This document shows, piece by piece, positions 8,682 to 17,126 of a stretch of 64,000 bases of DNA. The notes under the pieces are model-generated. The model was not told where the DNA came from, did not search any database, and saw nothing but the letters and a program-made list of their open reading frames with translations. Numbering within the stretch: position 1 is the stretch's first letter; the number at the start of each line of letters is the position of its first letter. The position numbers and the translations under genes were made by a program. Source of the stretch: an uncultured Senegalimassilia sp. (lineage in GTDB: Bacteria > Actinomycetota > Coriobacteriia > Coriobacteriales > Eggerthellaceae); NCBI RefSeq assembly GCF_934636665.1, contig NZ_CAKUAT010000014.1:1-64000 (forward strand). The letters are read 5' to 3'.

Positions 8682-10763
8682 CTATTCCGTCGGCTGGGCG
8701 TCTTCCACCATGCGCATGAGGTCCTGCTGGCTGTGGACGTCGCACTTGCGGTAGATGTGGCGGATGTGCGTTTTGGCTGTGCCCTCCGAGATGTAGAGTT
8801 TCTCCTGGATGTAGGCCGCGTTATGGCCCTTGGCCAGGAAGAATAGGATCTCGGTCTCGCGGCGCGATAGGAGGAACGTGTTCGCCACCGTCTCGCACTT
8901 GCCGCGGAAGCGGCCGCCGCCGCGTGCGGGCTCGTTGGGTTTCGCGAAGCGCGCTTCCGCGACCGCCGCGGGTGCGGGCCGGGTTGCTTGCCGCTCGCGC
9001 GCAGTCGGCAGGGTCGAAGCTGCGACGCCATCGATTCCGCTCGCATTGCCGACGGGCTGCGCAGCTGCGATGCCATCGGTTCCGCCTGCGGCCTCGGCTG
9101 ATTCCTCGAATGCCGCATCCTTGGCGCGCTCGCATCCGCCGCGATCCGCAGCGGCGTTAACGCCTGCGGCGGGAACCTCGCGGGAACCCGTCTCGGTCCC
9201 CGCGCAAGCGGCGATGACCGCGGCACTGCTCGCCGTGGCGCCTTTGCCCGCCAAGGGCGCCACGGCCTCCGGGCAAGCGTCGTCGTCGGCCGCCGAGGTG
9301 GCATTTGCCGATGCGATCCCTTCGCCGCCTGCGGTTCGATTGTTCGCCGACGGCACCTCTTCGCCTTCCGTAACCTGATGGCCTGCGGACTGTTCCCGTC
9401 CCGGCGCATCCCCGAGAATCGCCTGCTCGAGGGCGCTGTCTGCTCTCGTAGCGCCGCCGCAGTTGCGCAAACCGGCCGCGCGTTGGGACTCCTCTTTGTG
9501 CTCGAAGCTCGAGGACACCGCTTTGACCAGGGGACACGGCATGATGATCGATTCGATTTCCCGCTCACGAGGCAGCAGGGCGTAGGCGAACACGATGATC
9601 AGCAGCAGCAAGATCACCAGCGTCTGCTCGCCGAACGGCAGCAGGTGCGCGTAGTTCGCGAGGGCGATGGGCATGAGAGTGCCGACCATGATGGCGAATG
9701 CCAGGGTGGCGCGGCCCAGACCGAACACCAGGATTGGCGACAGGCGGAAACGCTGCGACAGGTCGGCGAAGAAGATCCACATGAGAGACTCGAAGCACAG
9801 GAAACCTACGAGCATGATCACGCTGGTCAGTGCGGCGTTCTCGGCGCTGGCGAGGGGCATGAGGAACACGGTGACGGCTATGAACGGCACGAGAGGCTGG
9901 AAGAATCGGCTCCACCGGTCGCCGGCGCCGAGGGCCATGATCGTCAGAAGCACTAGCACGGTGGCGCAGCCGGCGGCTAGCAGGAGCATGGGCTGCGCGC
10001 CAACGCTGGTCTTCGTCACAAGGTTCTGCAGCGAGTTCGAGCGCAGCATGCCCAGGGCGATGCCGAGCACCAGCACGGGTGCGCCGAAGCGCATGACGAA
10101 CTTGCCGCGGTTGATGGGCAGCGGTTTGAAGATGGGGACCTCGTCGCGCTCGTGGTAGGGCTTGGGCGTTTTTTTCAGGAGGATGGCCAGCTCAAGCAGC
10201 GGAACGCAGGCAATCGCAAGGGCGGACACGGGGAAGGGCGCGTAGTGCAGCACGGTGGCGAACAGGCCGATGGCGATGGAGATGGCGATGGCGGTGTTCA
10301 GCACGATCGAGGTGCTGTCGGTGCGGGCGAACGCCGTGCCCCAGTACACGATGAGGATGGCCGAGCCGATGCCGGTCATGATGCCGGAAATCGTGCCCGC
10401 CAACGGGGCGCCGAAGAAGGGCGTGGCCAGAAGCAGCAGCGATCCCACGCACGAAAGCACGGCGCCGATGCAGAGCAGCTTGCGGGATGTGTACAGCTTC
10501 AAGAAGCGCTGGTCCGTCGCCGCGATGAACAGCATGGCGAATATGTAGACGATCGATGAGATCAGGTAGGGCATGGTGACGCTGCTGCCGTAGAGCCCCT
10601 CGAAGCAGGGCATGGGCCCGAACACCGATGAGGTGCCGAACATGGTGGCGTACACCCATGCTTGATGTAGGCCGTAGCCGACTGATAGCAAACTCAATTC
10701 GCCGAATGCACTCTCTTCGCCGAAATCGGCATTGAGCGTGATCTTCGGAACGCGTACCCCCAT
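8682..10763 (-). CDS. LuxR-family regulator with N-terminal 12-helix transporter-like domain
   Basis: The first ~430 residues form about twelve hydrophobic helices in a transporter-like arrangement. After a ~190-residue Ala/Gly/Glu low-complexity linker, the last ~65 residues are a LuxR (GerE) HTH: LSRRETEILFFLAKG followed by YISEGTAKTHIRHIYRKCDV. This fusion is characteristic of a regulator family greatly expanded in Eggerthella and relatives, where members often sit beside respiratory or catabolic genes; the sensed ligand is unknown. The frame is open to 11030, but the ATG at 10763 is chosen because GGGAGGGG precedes it at good spacing and the membrane domain begins shortly after. Its target is not evident; the upstream region contains several palindromes. 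Confidence 0.85.
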   Translation of the reverse strand: MGVRVPKITLNADFGEESAFGELSLLSVGYGLHQAWVYATMFGTSSVFGPMPCFEGLYGSSVTMPYLISSIVYIFAMLFIAATDQRFLKLYTSRKLLCIGAVLSCVGSLLLLATPFFGAPLAGTISGIMTGIGSAILIVYWGTAFARTDSTSIVLNTAIAISIAIGLFATVLHYAPFPVSALAIACVPLLELAILLKKTPKPYHERDEVPIFKPLPINRGKFVMRFGAPVLVLGIALGMLRSNSLQNLVTKTSVGAQPMLLLAAGCATVLVLLTIMALGAGDRWSRFFQPLVPFIAVTVFLMPLASAENAALTSVIMLVGFLCFESLMWIFFADLSQRFRLSPILVFGLGRATLAFAIMVGTLMPIALANYAHLLPFGEQTLVILLLLIIVFAYALLPREREIESIIMPCPLVKAVSSSFEHKEESQRAAGLRNCGGATRADSALEQAILGDAPGREQSAGHQVTEGEEVPSANNRTAGGEGIASANATSAADDDACPEAVAPLAGKGATASSAAVIAACAGTETGSREVPAAGVNAAADRGGCERAKDAAFEESAEAAGGTDGIAAAQPVGNASGIDGVAASTLPTARERQATRPAPAAVAEARFAKPNEPARGGGRFRGKCETVANTFLLSRRETEILFFLAKGHNAAYIQEKLYISEGTAKTHIRHIYRKCDVHSQQDLMRMVEDAQPTE

Positions 10764-11122
10764 ACGCAAACCCCTCCCGGTATTGGATTGTGCATCCTCT
10801 TCGATGCCCATGATACCGGGTGATTGGGGGATGATTCGCGCGATGAGGGGTGATTTCGGCATCACCCCGTCAAAGTCAGACTTTTGACCAGCGGAAATGG
10901 AAAAATCATCCCCGGAGGATGATGCTGCGCGAGCATGGCTCCCGCCGATATCGAGATGTTGCGCGAGCGTATTCAGTTTCGCGTCGAGTGCTTCCCCGCG
11001 AGGCTGCGCCCCGTCGGTTCGGCCGCACACGTGTTCACCGCGCGCGTGCGGCAGCTCGGCTGCGAACGCGGCTGCAAGGCGCGCGGGCCGGCTGGCCGAC
11101 CGGCCCGTATGCGCGTCGGGCG
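10764..11122. promoter_or_regulatory. Regulatory region upstream of the LuxR-type gene, several palindromes
   Basis: Three inverted repeats lie close together: GGGGTGAT/ATCACCCC with a 6-base centre at 10847-10868, the near-palindrome GTCAAAGTCAGACTTTTGAC at 10869-10888, and ATCATCC/GGATGAT at 10905-10923. The first two abut directly. They could be operators for autoregulation of the downstream LuxR-type gene. The rest of the gap to 11122 holds only a GC-rich hairpin (GGGCCGG/CCGGCCC near 11086-11107), a possible end for the next minus-strand gene. Confidence 0.5.
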
Positions 11123-11584
11123 CTAGGCCACCTTGATGACCACGTTGTCGTAACGGCTGAGCTGGGTGTCTTCACCCGTGGTGCCCTGACCGTCGTGCGT
11201 GGTCTGCGTGCCCGGCTTCTGGGTCTCGGCGGCGTACACGGTTGCCGTGTACTGCTTGCCGGCCAGGTAGTCGGCCAGGCTGGTGACGTCGTAGTTGTGA
11301 ATGGCCTCAAGGCCGTTCTGATTCTCGCTGGACATGACATCCTCGTTCAGCAGGTCCTTGACCGTGCTTCCCTCGGGAACGATGACCAGCTCGCTACGAA
11401 CAGCGCCGCCCTGGGCGGTTTCGTCCAGCACGCACGTGACCTCGTACACGCCCTTGCTCTCCACCTGGACGCCCTCATCGCTGTGGACGTAGTAGAACGC
11501 ATAGGCCGGCACGGCGATCATCGCGCACGCGCAGCACGCGACCGCGATGGCAAGAAGCTTCTTGCCCCAAGATACGTTTGCCAT
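11123..11584 (-). CDS. Small secreted protein of unknown function
   Basis: This 153-residue protein has a clear Sec signal peptide: a Lys-containing N-terminus, a hydrophobic core rich in Ala/Cys (residues ~9-24) and an AYA-type cleavage site near 29. The mature part is about 120 residues and includes VIVPEGSTVKDLL, a phrase reminiscent of the DUF4430/transcobalamin-like fold, but I cannot assign it. GGGAGG is well placed before the ATG at 11584. It is monocistronic, divergent from the next operon. It is likely exported and peripheral or periplasmic-face; no anchor is seen. Confidence 0.7.
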   Translation of the reverse strand: MANVSWGKKLLAIAVACCACAMIAVPAYAFYYVHSDEGVQVESKGVYEVTCVLDETAQGGAVRSELVIVPEGSTVKDLLNEDVMSSENQNGLEAIHNYDVTSLADYLAGKQYTATVYAAETQKPGTQTTHDGQGTTGEDTQLSRYDNVVIKVA

Positions 11585-11949
11585 TTGAGCCTCCCTTCTC
11601 GTAAGAGTCGAGGAATGGAAGCCCCGCTTTCGGCAACGTGGTTCGCAGTATACGGGCGCATGGCCGCCCAGGCAACCGATTCACAAGCCTGTGACCTGGG
11701 GAAATGAGGAATCAGCCCCCGCGTATGATGCTGCACACGCCTTGGATGCCGCGGATGTGGCGACAACTTCGCCATTTTAGGGTTTGCGGGATGATGGCCC
11801 GCTTCCCGCGCTTCCTATAATGGGCGGCAGCGAAGAGGAAACACGCCTGCGACCTGGTGGTTCGCAGGCGATTGGCCGCGCGTTCGAGGTGAACGCCGGC
11901 CGGCCCTGCGCCGCGCGCCGGGGCCCGACGTAGAACAGGGGGATTTGCG
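11585..11949. promoter_or_regulatory. Divergent intergenic region with a plus-strand -10 box
   Basis: It separates the small secreted protein (minus) from the operon beginning at 11950. A perfect TATAAT lies at 11816-11821, about 130 bp before the start codon, so the mRNA would have a long leader; no good -35 is visible at 16-18 bp. The leader (11825-11945) is G/C-rich with no obvious riboswitch. No ORF with a ribosome-binding site was found in the gap. Confidence 0.45.
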
Positions 11950-12765
11950 ATGGCCGAAAATCAAATTGCTGATTTGTGGGACGAAGAGGACGAGTTCGAC
12001 CCGCTGGCCGTGGACGATCTGGAAATCAACCAGGAGGACATGGACGACGACAACCCGCTTGATACGGTGGACTATCCCACCATGCGCAATATGCCCGAGG
12101 ACATGCAGCGCGAGTCGGTGTACAGCCCCGAGCGCCAGGGCGGTGCCGTGCAGGCCGTGCTGGCTATGCTCGATCACAACCCGGCGCGTCGTCCGGTGCT
12201 GGTTTCCATTCTGGGTTGGTGCGAAGGCGGTTGCGTGAACAGCGAGCTTACGGAAAAGGTTGACGCGCTGCAGGCCGACAACCGTTCCGTGTACGGCACC
12301 ACCACGCTGTGCCGTATGCTGGAGCGCGCCGGAGCGCTTGAGCTGGAGATGCCGGAAACGTCCGAAGAGCGCGAGGACGCGGCCGAGGGCGTTGAGTACC
12401 TGGAAATCAAGGAGCGCGTTGACCCCACGTGGCGCACCACCGAGGCCGGCAGCGCCGTGTTCGCCCAGATGACTGATGGTTCGGCGTTCCGCGACATGGT
12501 GTTCAACCGCGACGTGAAGTACCTAGAGGTATACCGCGCGGTCATGAACTTCGTGGATGCCACGCCGCGTTCGAAGGACGACATCGAAACGCTGGTGGAC
12601 GGGTTCGACGTGGTGAAAAGCCCGCGCCGCTTCGGTGGTCACTTCATTGACATGCTGGAGAAAACCGACGCGCTGCATTGGAAAGATCACTCGTGGCAGC
12701 TGACCGACCTGGGACGCAAGATGATCCCCGAGGTTGAGGCCGCGTGTGCGAAGAAGGGGGAGTAA
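11950..12765 (+). CDS. Acidic winged-helix-like protein of unknown function
   Basis: This 271-residue cytoplasmic protein has a strongly acidic first 50 residues (runs of Asp/Glu). Two helix-rich segments follow that resemble winged-helix repeats: VLVSILGWCEGGCVNSELTE at about 77-96 with a following CRMLERAGALEL, and a second with FIDMLEKTDALHW and LTDLGRKMIPEV near the C-terminus. It may be a DNA- or protein-binding partner of the TorD chaperone encoded 3 bp downstream. No catalytic motif is visible. RBS: a G-rich stretch before the ATG. Confidence 0.7.
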   Translation: MAENQIADLWDEEDEFDPLAVDDLEINQEDMDDDNPLDTVDYPTMRNMPEDMQRESVYSPERQGGAVQAVLAMLDHNPARRPVLVSILGWCEGGCVNSELTEKVDALQADNRSVYGTTTLCRMLERAGALELEMPETSEEREDAAEGVEYLEIKERVDPTWRTTEAGSAVFAQMTDGSAFRDMVFNRDVKYLEVYRAVMNFVDATPRSKDDIETLVDGFDVVKSPRRFGGHFIDMLEKTDALHWKDHSWQLTDLGRKMIPEVEAACAKKGE

Positions 12766-12768
12766 CCG

Positions 12769-13476
12769 ATGGCTGAGAACATGGCTGCAGCACCCGCTGC
12801 TGAGGAAGAGATGGACCTGGCTGCGCTGATGGATGGCCGCGCTCGTACGTACGGCCTGATGGCGCGCCTGTTTCTGAAGGAAGTTGACAAGGCTGCGCTG
12901 ACGGAGTTGCAGGGCATGCGCTTCCCGGCCGCTACGAGCAGCGCCAAGGTGGACGAGGGCTACCACATGCTGTACGACTACCTGCGCACCAGCTGGGACG
13001 ACAGCATCACCGAGCTTGCCATCGACTACGTGCGCACATTCATCGGTCACGGCGTGAACGGCTTTTCTGCGGCGTATCCGTTTGAGAGCGTGTACACCTC
13101 CGAGCGTCGTTTGATGATGCAGGAAGCGCGCGCCGAGGTGCTGCAAACGCTGCGCGAGAACAACCTGAAGCGTGGTCGTTGGACCGAGGGCGAGGACCAC
13201 ATTGCCCTTGAGCTGGAGTTTATGCAGCGTATGGCCATGCGCACGGCCGAGGCTCTGCGTGCCGGCGACGAGGACAAGGCCATCGAGAAACTGCGCACGC
13301 AGCAGAAGTTCGCGCAGGACCACCTGCTGAACTGGCTGCCCATGATGACCGAAGACATGCGTCGTTTCGCGCGCACCATGTTCTACCAGGGTTTGGCCCA
13401 GCTGGTCATGGGCTATGTGGAAGAGGACGCTGACCTGCTGGAAGAGCTGCTGGACAGCGTGGAAGAGGCTGCGTAG
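12769..13476 (+). CDS. TorD/DmsD-family redox-enzyme maturation chaperone
   Basis: This 235-residue all-helical protein matches the TorD superfamily, which guards the twin-arginine leader or apo-form of molybdoenzymes during cofactor loading. The recognisable core is EDHIALELEFM (about residues 142-152) and the later QDHLLNWLP; the N-terminal region contains LARLF-like helix residues. The nearest molybdoenzyme gene is 13 kb away and lacks a Tat signal, so the client is uncertain. Its RBS lies in the end of the upstream gene, and the following gene overlaps its stop by one base (TAGTG), so all three genes form an operon. Confidence 0.88.
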   Translation: MAENMAAAPAAEEEMDLAALMDGRARTYGLMARLFLKEVDKAALTELQGMRFPAATSSAKVDEGYHMLYDYLRTSWDDSITELAIDYVRTFIGHGVNGFSAAYPFESVYTSERRLMMQEARAEVLQTLRENNLKRGRWTEGEDHIALELEFMQRMAMRTAEALRAGDEDKAIEKLRTQQKFAQDHLLNWLPMMTEDMRRFARTMFYQGLAQLVMGYVEEDADLLEELLDSVEEAA

Positions 13477-14435
13477 TGGCGGCGCGTTGCCGCCGCGTTA
13501 TAGGAAGCGCTGCGCTGTGCGTGGCGCTGGTTGCTGGGCTCGGCGGGTGCGCCGGGTTCAGCCCTGTTTCGGGGGCGGATGCACAAGGTGGTGCGTCGGC
13601 GGGTGTCGAGAAGCAGGCGGCGGAGTTGTCGCTGGTGCACAAGGGTGCGTTGACGGTGGCGTGCCCGTTGAGCTGCCTGCCGTATTTTCAGGATGCCAAC
13701 GGCGTGCAAACGGGGTTCGGCTGCGAGCTGATGGATGCGGTTGCGCAGCGGCTTGACGTTGAAGTTGCCTGGTCGAAGGCAGATTCGGCTGATGCGGCGC
13801 TTGCGCGTGCGCAGGTGGCAGGGCAGACCGTTCGTGGTGCGCAGGTGCGGGCCGACGCGGCCATGACGGTGGCGGATGCCGTAAGCGGGCAGGTTGGCAG
13901 CGTTGTTGCAGATGACGCGTCGGGCATGGTGCGCGTTCCGTTCGTAGACGTGAGCCAATGCTTGGTGGCAAAGAAGTCTTCCGCTGTTGAAAGCGTTGAT
14001 GACCTGGGCGGATGTAAGGTCGGCGTGCTTGCAGGCTCACCCGGCGCTGCATGGGCGGCATCTTCGCTTGCTGATGTACAACTAGTTGAGTACAACAACG
14101 TGGGTGAGCTGTTTTCGGCGCTGCAGGCGCGTAATGTGGATGCCGTTGTGGCTGATGAGCAGGCCGCGAACTACCACTTGCGCGTGTCGTATGGCGATGA
14201 GCATGTGGTGCAGCACATCGAAGGGGCCGACGCGGGCTATGCGCTGGCGTTCGACGCTGACAACGAGGCGCTGGCGCAGGCTGTGGCGCAGGCGCTTTGT
14301 GCGATGCGGGAAGATAGTTCCTACCAGCAGCTTTGCGACGCGTGGTTCTCCGAGGCCGACAATTCGCGCGGCAAAGTTGAAGCTCGTACGCCCGAACAGG
14401 GTGCCCCCGGTCACGACAAAGGCGGCGGCGTGTAG
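13476..14435 (+). CDS. Solute-binding lipoprotein (SBP family 3-like)
   Basis: This 319-residue protein starts at a GTG overlapping the torD stop. It has a lipoprotein signal: an Arg-rich N-terminus, a hydrophobic core and lipobox GLGGC (Cys near 25). The mature part follows family 3 substrate-binding proteins: an N-terminal strand (GALTVACPLSCLPYFQ), GFGCELMDAVAQRL, and the hinge region DDLGGCKVGVLAGSPG, with AVVADEQAANYHL. No permease or ATPase gene is nearby, so it may be a sensor or an orphan binding subunit. Placement beside torD may point to a respiratory substrate; that is inference. Confidence 0.78.
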   Translation: MAARCRRVIGSAALCVALVAGLGGCAGFSPVSGADAQGGASAGVEKQAAELSLVHKGALTVACPLSCLPYFQDANGVQTGFGCELMDAVAQRLDVEVAWSKADSADAALARAQVAGQTVRGAQVRADAAMTVADAVSGQVGSVVADDASGMVRVPFVDVSQCLVAKKSSAVESVDDLGGCKVGVLAGSPGAAWAASSLADVQLVEYNNVGELFSALQARNVDAVVADEQAANYHLRVSYGDEHVVQHIEGADAGYALAFDADNEALAQAVAQALCAMREDSSYQQLCDAWFSEADNSRGKVEARTPEQGAPGHDKGGGV

Positions 14436-14499
14436 GCGAAACGCTGCGCGATGGTGTAGGCTAGGGCGCGTTACTGTTTTCGGTTGAAAGGGTTTCGCC

Positions 14500-15033
14500 A
14501 TGAGGGTTTGCGTGTTCGGCTCGTCGAGCCGGGACCTGGATGCGTTGTACATCGATGCCGCTTACGAGCTGGGACGCACGTTGGCCGAGCACGGGCACGG
14601 TCTGGTGTTCGGCGGATACGACGTGGGCCTGATGGGCGCGGTGGCGCACGGCGTGGGCGACGCGGGTGGCAGCGTCATAGGCGTCGTTACCGAGGGCCTG
14701 AACAAGAAGGGCCGCCCCGTCTACCCGTGTACCGAGCTGATCTGCGAATCCGACCTGGCCACCCGCAAGACGCGCATGACCTCGCTGGCCGACGCCTTCG
14801 TCACCTTGCCCGGCGGCCTGGGCACGTTCGACGAGTTCTTCGACATTGTCTCCCAGGTGAAGGCCGGCGAACTGGATGCGAAGAGCGCCATCCTGAACGT
14901 GGGCGGCTATTTCGACCCGCTGGTCGAGATGCTCGACCGCGCGACTGCCACGGGCCTCAACTCCACCGACTGGCGCAGCAACTGCGACGTGTTCGACGCC
15001 CCCGAGCCGCTAGCGGCGTGGCTGGAAGCGTAA
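14500..15033 (+). CDS. LOG-family nucleoside 5'-monophosphate phosphoribohydrolase
   Basis: This 177-residue Rossmann-like protein carries the family signature PGGLGTFDE (about residues 103-111) with GLMGAVAHG near the phosphate-binding region. LOG/TIGR00730 proteins cleave the N-glycosidic bond of nucleoside monophosphates (cytokinin-type or purine/pyrimidine nucleotides, like YgdH/PpnN); the physiological substrate here is unknown. Length is typical for the short class. A purine-rich RBS (GAAAGGG) precedes the ATG. It is transcribed alone between the lipoprotein gene and groEL. Confidence 0.88.
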   Translation: MRVCVFGSSSRDLDALYIDAAYELGRTLAEHGHGLVFGGYDVGLMGAVAHGVGDAGGSVIGVVTEGLNKKGRPVYPCTELICESDLATRKTRMTSLADAFVTLPGGLGTFDEFFDIVSQVKAGELDAKSAILNVGGYFDPLVEMLDRATATGLNSTDWRSNCDVFDAPEPLAAWLEA

Positions 15034-15078
15034 ATAGGTAACGAAACGCTTCCGTTTCCCATAAATACCTGCCTGCAT

Positions 15079-15105
15079 CTAGCACTCGTGGGCAAAGAGT
15101 GCTAA
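15079..15105. promoter_or_regulatory. CIRCE operator (HrcA binding site)
   Basis: TAGCACTC, a 9-base spacer, and GAGTGCTAA match the CIRCE consensus (TTAGCACTC-N9-GAGTGCTAA) at 17 of 18 positions; only the outermost left T is changed. It ends 55 bp before the groEL ATG, so groEL is expected to be repressed by HrcA and induced by heat or misfolded protein. Confidence 0.93.
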
Positions 15106-15159
15106 CTTTCTTTGGTAGCAAATATTGTTATGCACGTGCTCAAGGAAGGGGCTCATAGC

Positions 15160-16758
15160 ATGGCTAAGGAAATCGCATACGACAACGAGACGCGTGAGAA
15201 GCTTGCGACCGGTGTGGCGAAGCTGGCCGACGCGGTGCGCGTGACCATCGGCCCGAAGGGCCGTTACGTCGGCATCACCAAGAAGGGCGAGCGTCATCCC
15301 AACGTCTCCAACGACGGCGCTACCGTTGCTGCGCACGTGGGCGCATACGACCACGTGGAGAAGATGGGCCTGCAGGTGGTCCGCGAGGCAGCAACCGCCG
15401 CGAACAACGAGGCCGGCGACGGCACCTCCACGGCAACGCTGCTCGCTGATGCCATCGTGCGCGAGGGCGTGCGCTACGTTACCGCCGGCAATGACCCGCT
15501 GGCCCTGCGCCGCGGCATCCAGAAGGCCGCCGACGTCGCATCCGACGAGCTGCTGAAGGCCGCCACGCAGGTGACCACGCGCGAGCAGATGGCCGAGATC
15601 GCCACCGTCTCCTCGGGCGACCCCGAGATCGGCGCGAAGATCGCCGAGGCCCTGGACGAGATCGGCCAGGACGGCGTTATCTCCGTTGAGAAGTCCACCA
15701 AGTTCGGCATCGACCTGGAAGTCAAGAAGGGCATGCTGTTCGACCGCGGCTTCATCTCCCCGTACATGGCCGACGACATGGGCTCCATGACCGGCGAGCT
15801 GGAGCAGCCCTACATCCTGATCACCGACCAGCGCCTGGCCGACAACTTCAAGGACGTCGTGCCCGTGCTGGAGGAGGTCATGCAGTCCGGTCACCCGCTG
15901 CTCATCGTTGCCGACGACGTGCGCGGCGAATCCCTGAACTCCCTGCTCATGAACCGCCAGAAGGGCACGCTCATCAGCGCAGCCGTCATGTGCCCTGGCG
16001 CCGAGGAGCGCCGCAAGGCGGAACTGGAGGACATGGCCATCCTCACCGGCGGCGAGGTCATCTCCCCCGAGCGCGGCCTGTCGCTGGCAGACGCCAAGAA
16101 GAGCATGCTCGGCCGTGCCGCAAGCGTGCAAATCACGAAGAGCCGCACGCTCATCATCGGCGGCAAGGGCAAGCAGGAGGCCATCGAGAAGCGCTGCGAG
16201 GCTATCCGCAACGAGCTGAAGAACCCGCATTCCGACTACGAGCTGGATGTCATGCGCGAGCGCTTGGCGAAGCTGTCCGGCGGCATCGCCGTCATGAGCG
16301 TCGGCGCTGCAACCGAGACCGAGATGAACGAGATCCGCAGCCGCATCCAGGACGCCCTGCGCGCAACGCGCTCGGCTGCAAGCCAGGGCCTGCTGGCCGG
16401 CGGCGGCGTTGCCCTGATCCAGGCGTCCAAGGCGCTTGACCAGGTGGAAGCCGCCAACGAGGAGGAGCGCTTCGGCGTGGACATCCTGCGCAAGGCGCTT
16501 GAGGAGCCCATGCGCGCGCTGTGCAGCAACGCCGGCTATAACGGCGACGTCGAGGTTGCCAAGGCGCTTGAGGCACAGCCCGGCTTCGGTCTGGATTGCG
16601 AGACCGGCAAGTACGGCGACATGATCTCCATGGGCGTTGCCGATCCGGCCAAGGTCACCGTCACGGCCCTGCAGGCTGCCGCTTCCGTTGCCTCGCTCAT
16701 CCTCATCACCAACTGCAGCATCACCGAAGCTGACAAGAAGGACGAGGAAGAGAAGTAG
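15160..16758 (+). CDS. groEL: Chaperonin GroEL, solitary
   Basis: This 532-residue Hsp60 subunit forms the double-ring ATP-driven folding chamber. Family motifs include TIGPKGRYVGI, NDGATV, the ATP-site GDGTSTAT and the late AGGGVALI. The C-terminus ends in an acidic KDEEEK rather than the usual Gly-Gly-Met repeats, and no groES lies beside it. Several normally invariant stretches are slightly changed (for example RYVGI where RNV is common), so it resembles a secondary, GroEL2-like copy. AAGGAAGGGG precedes the ATG. CIRCE upstream and an intrinsic terminator downstream mark it as monocistronic. Confidence 0.96.
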   Translation: MAKEIAYDNETREKLATGVAKLADAVRVTIGPKGRYVGITKKGERHPNVSNDGATVAAHVGAYDHVEKMGLQVVREAATAANNEAGDGTSTATLLADAIVREGVRYVTAGNDPLALRRGIQKAADVASDELLKAATQVTTREQMAEIATVSSGDPEIGAKIAEALDEIGQDGVISVEKSTKFGIDLEVKKGMLFDRGFISPYMADDMGSMTGELEQPYILITDQRLADNFKDVVPVLEEVMQSGHPLLIVADDVRGESLNSLLMNRQKGTLISAAVMCPGAEERRKAELEDMAILTGGEVISPERGLSLADAKKSMLGRAASVQITKSRTLIIGGKGKQEAIEKRCEAIRNELKNPHSDYELDVMRERLAKLSGGIAVMSVGAATETEMNEIRSRIQDALRATRSAASQGLLAGGGVALIQASKALDQVEAANEEERFGVDILRKALEEPMRALCSNAGYNGDVEVAKALEAQPGFGLDCETGKYGDMISMGVADPAKVTVTALQAAASVASLILITNCSITEADKKDEEEK

Positions 16759-16851
16759 CAGCAACGCCAGCAACTGCTGCGCTGACAGGGGGGAGCGATT
16801 TCCCCAGCGCGAAGCCCCGGCTTCGCCAGCCCCTTTCAATAGAGCACGCTC

Positions 16852-16881
16852 AACGGGAGCCCCACAGGGGCTCCCGTTTTT
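16852..16881 (+). terminator. Intrinsic terminator of groEL
   Basis: AACGGGAGCCCC (16852-16863), loop ACA, GGGGCTCCCGTT (16867-16878), then a T run to 16881. The T run merges into the first palindrome of the array that follows. Confidence 0.92.
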
Positions 16882-17007
16882 ATACGGAATGCGAAATCGT
16901 ATAAAGAAGCGCTCGAAAACGCGCGCTAAATTATACGAATCCCGGAAATCGTATAAAGTAAATGAGATTCCAGGCCTCTTCTTTATACGAATCGCGAAAA
17001 CGTATAA
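16880..17007. repeat. Array of three 25-26-bp palindromes with ~51.5-bp period
   Basis: TTATACG-N11-CGTATAA occurs at 16880-16904, TTATACG-N12-CGTATAA at 16931-16956, and TTATACG-N11-CGTATAA at 16983-17007. The centres are also similar (AAT..CG.AAA). Centre-to-centre spacing is about 51.5 bp both times, which is five helical turns, so all three would face the same side of the DNA. The DNA here is much richer in A/T than its surroundings. A cooperative operator array for the small ORF/SRAP unit downstream is the simplest reading; the binding protein is unknown. Confidence 0.8.
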
Positions 17008-17117
17008 CTAAAGAGCTGAAGGTCAACCAGCGTAAGCCCGTGACGTTCGGGCTTACGCAGCAGTTCAAGGAAGAGTTCGGGGTAGTGCCGGTGGTCTGGC
17101 GCAATCCTTTCGAGTAG
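16962..17117 (+). CDS. Possible 51-residue basic protein or remnant
   Basis: An ATG-initiated frame of 51 codons ends in TAG 9 bp before the SRAP start. The C-terminal half (KPVTFGLTQQFKEEFG, then VVPVVWRNPFE) has protein-like composition and no shadow character, whereas the first third runs through the third palindrome. No RBS precedes the ATG. It may be a genuine small gene coupled to the SRAP gene, or the 3' remnant of a larger gene displaced by the palindromes. I do not recognise a family. Confidence 0.35.
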   Translation: MRFQASSLYESRKRITKELKVNQRKPVTFGLTQQFKEEFGVVPVVWRNPFE

Positions 17118-17126
17118 GGGTTCATC

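Noticed and set aside
15034..15159. groES upstream of groEL
   Set aside because: The space after the LOG gene is only 126 bp and holds the CIRCE and leader; no ~95-codon frame with groES motifs exists.
16880..17007. Three ~25-bp repeats with ~26-bp spacers looking like a small CRISPR array
   Set aside because: The repeats are palindromic along their full length and differ in the centre, there are only three, the third lies in a possible ORF, and no cas gene is in the window. An operator-type array explains them better.
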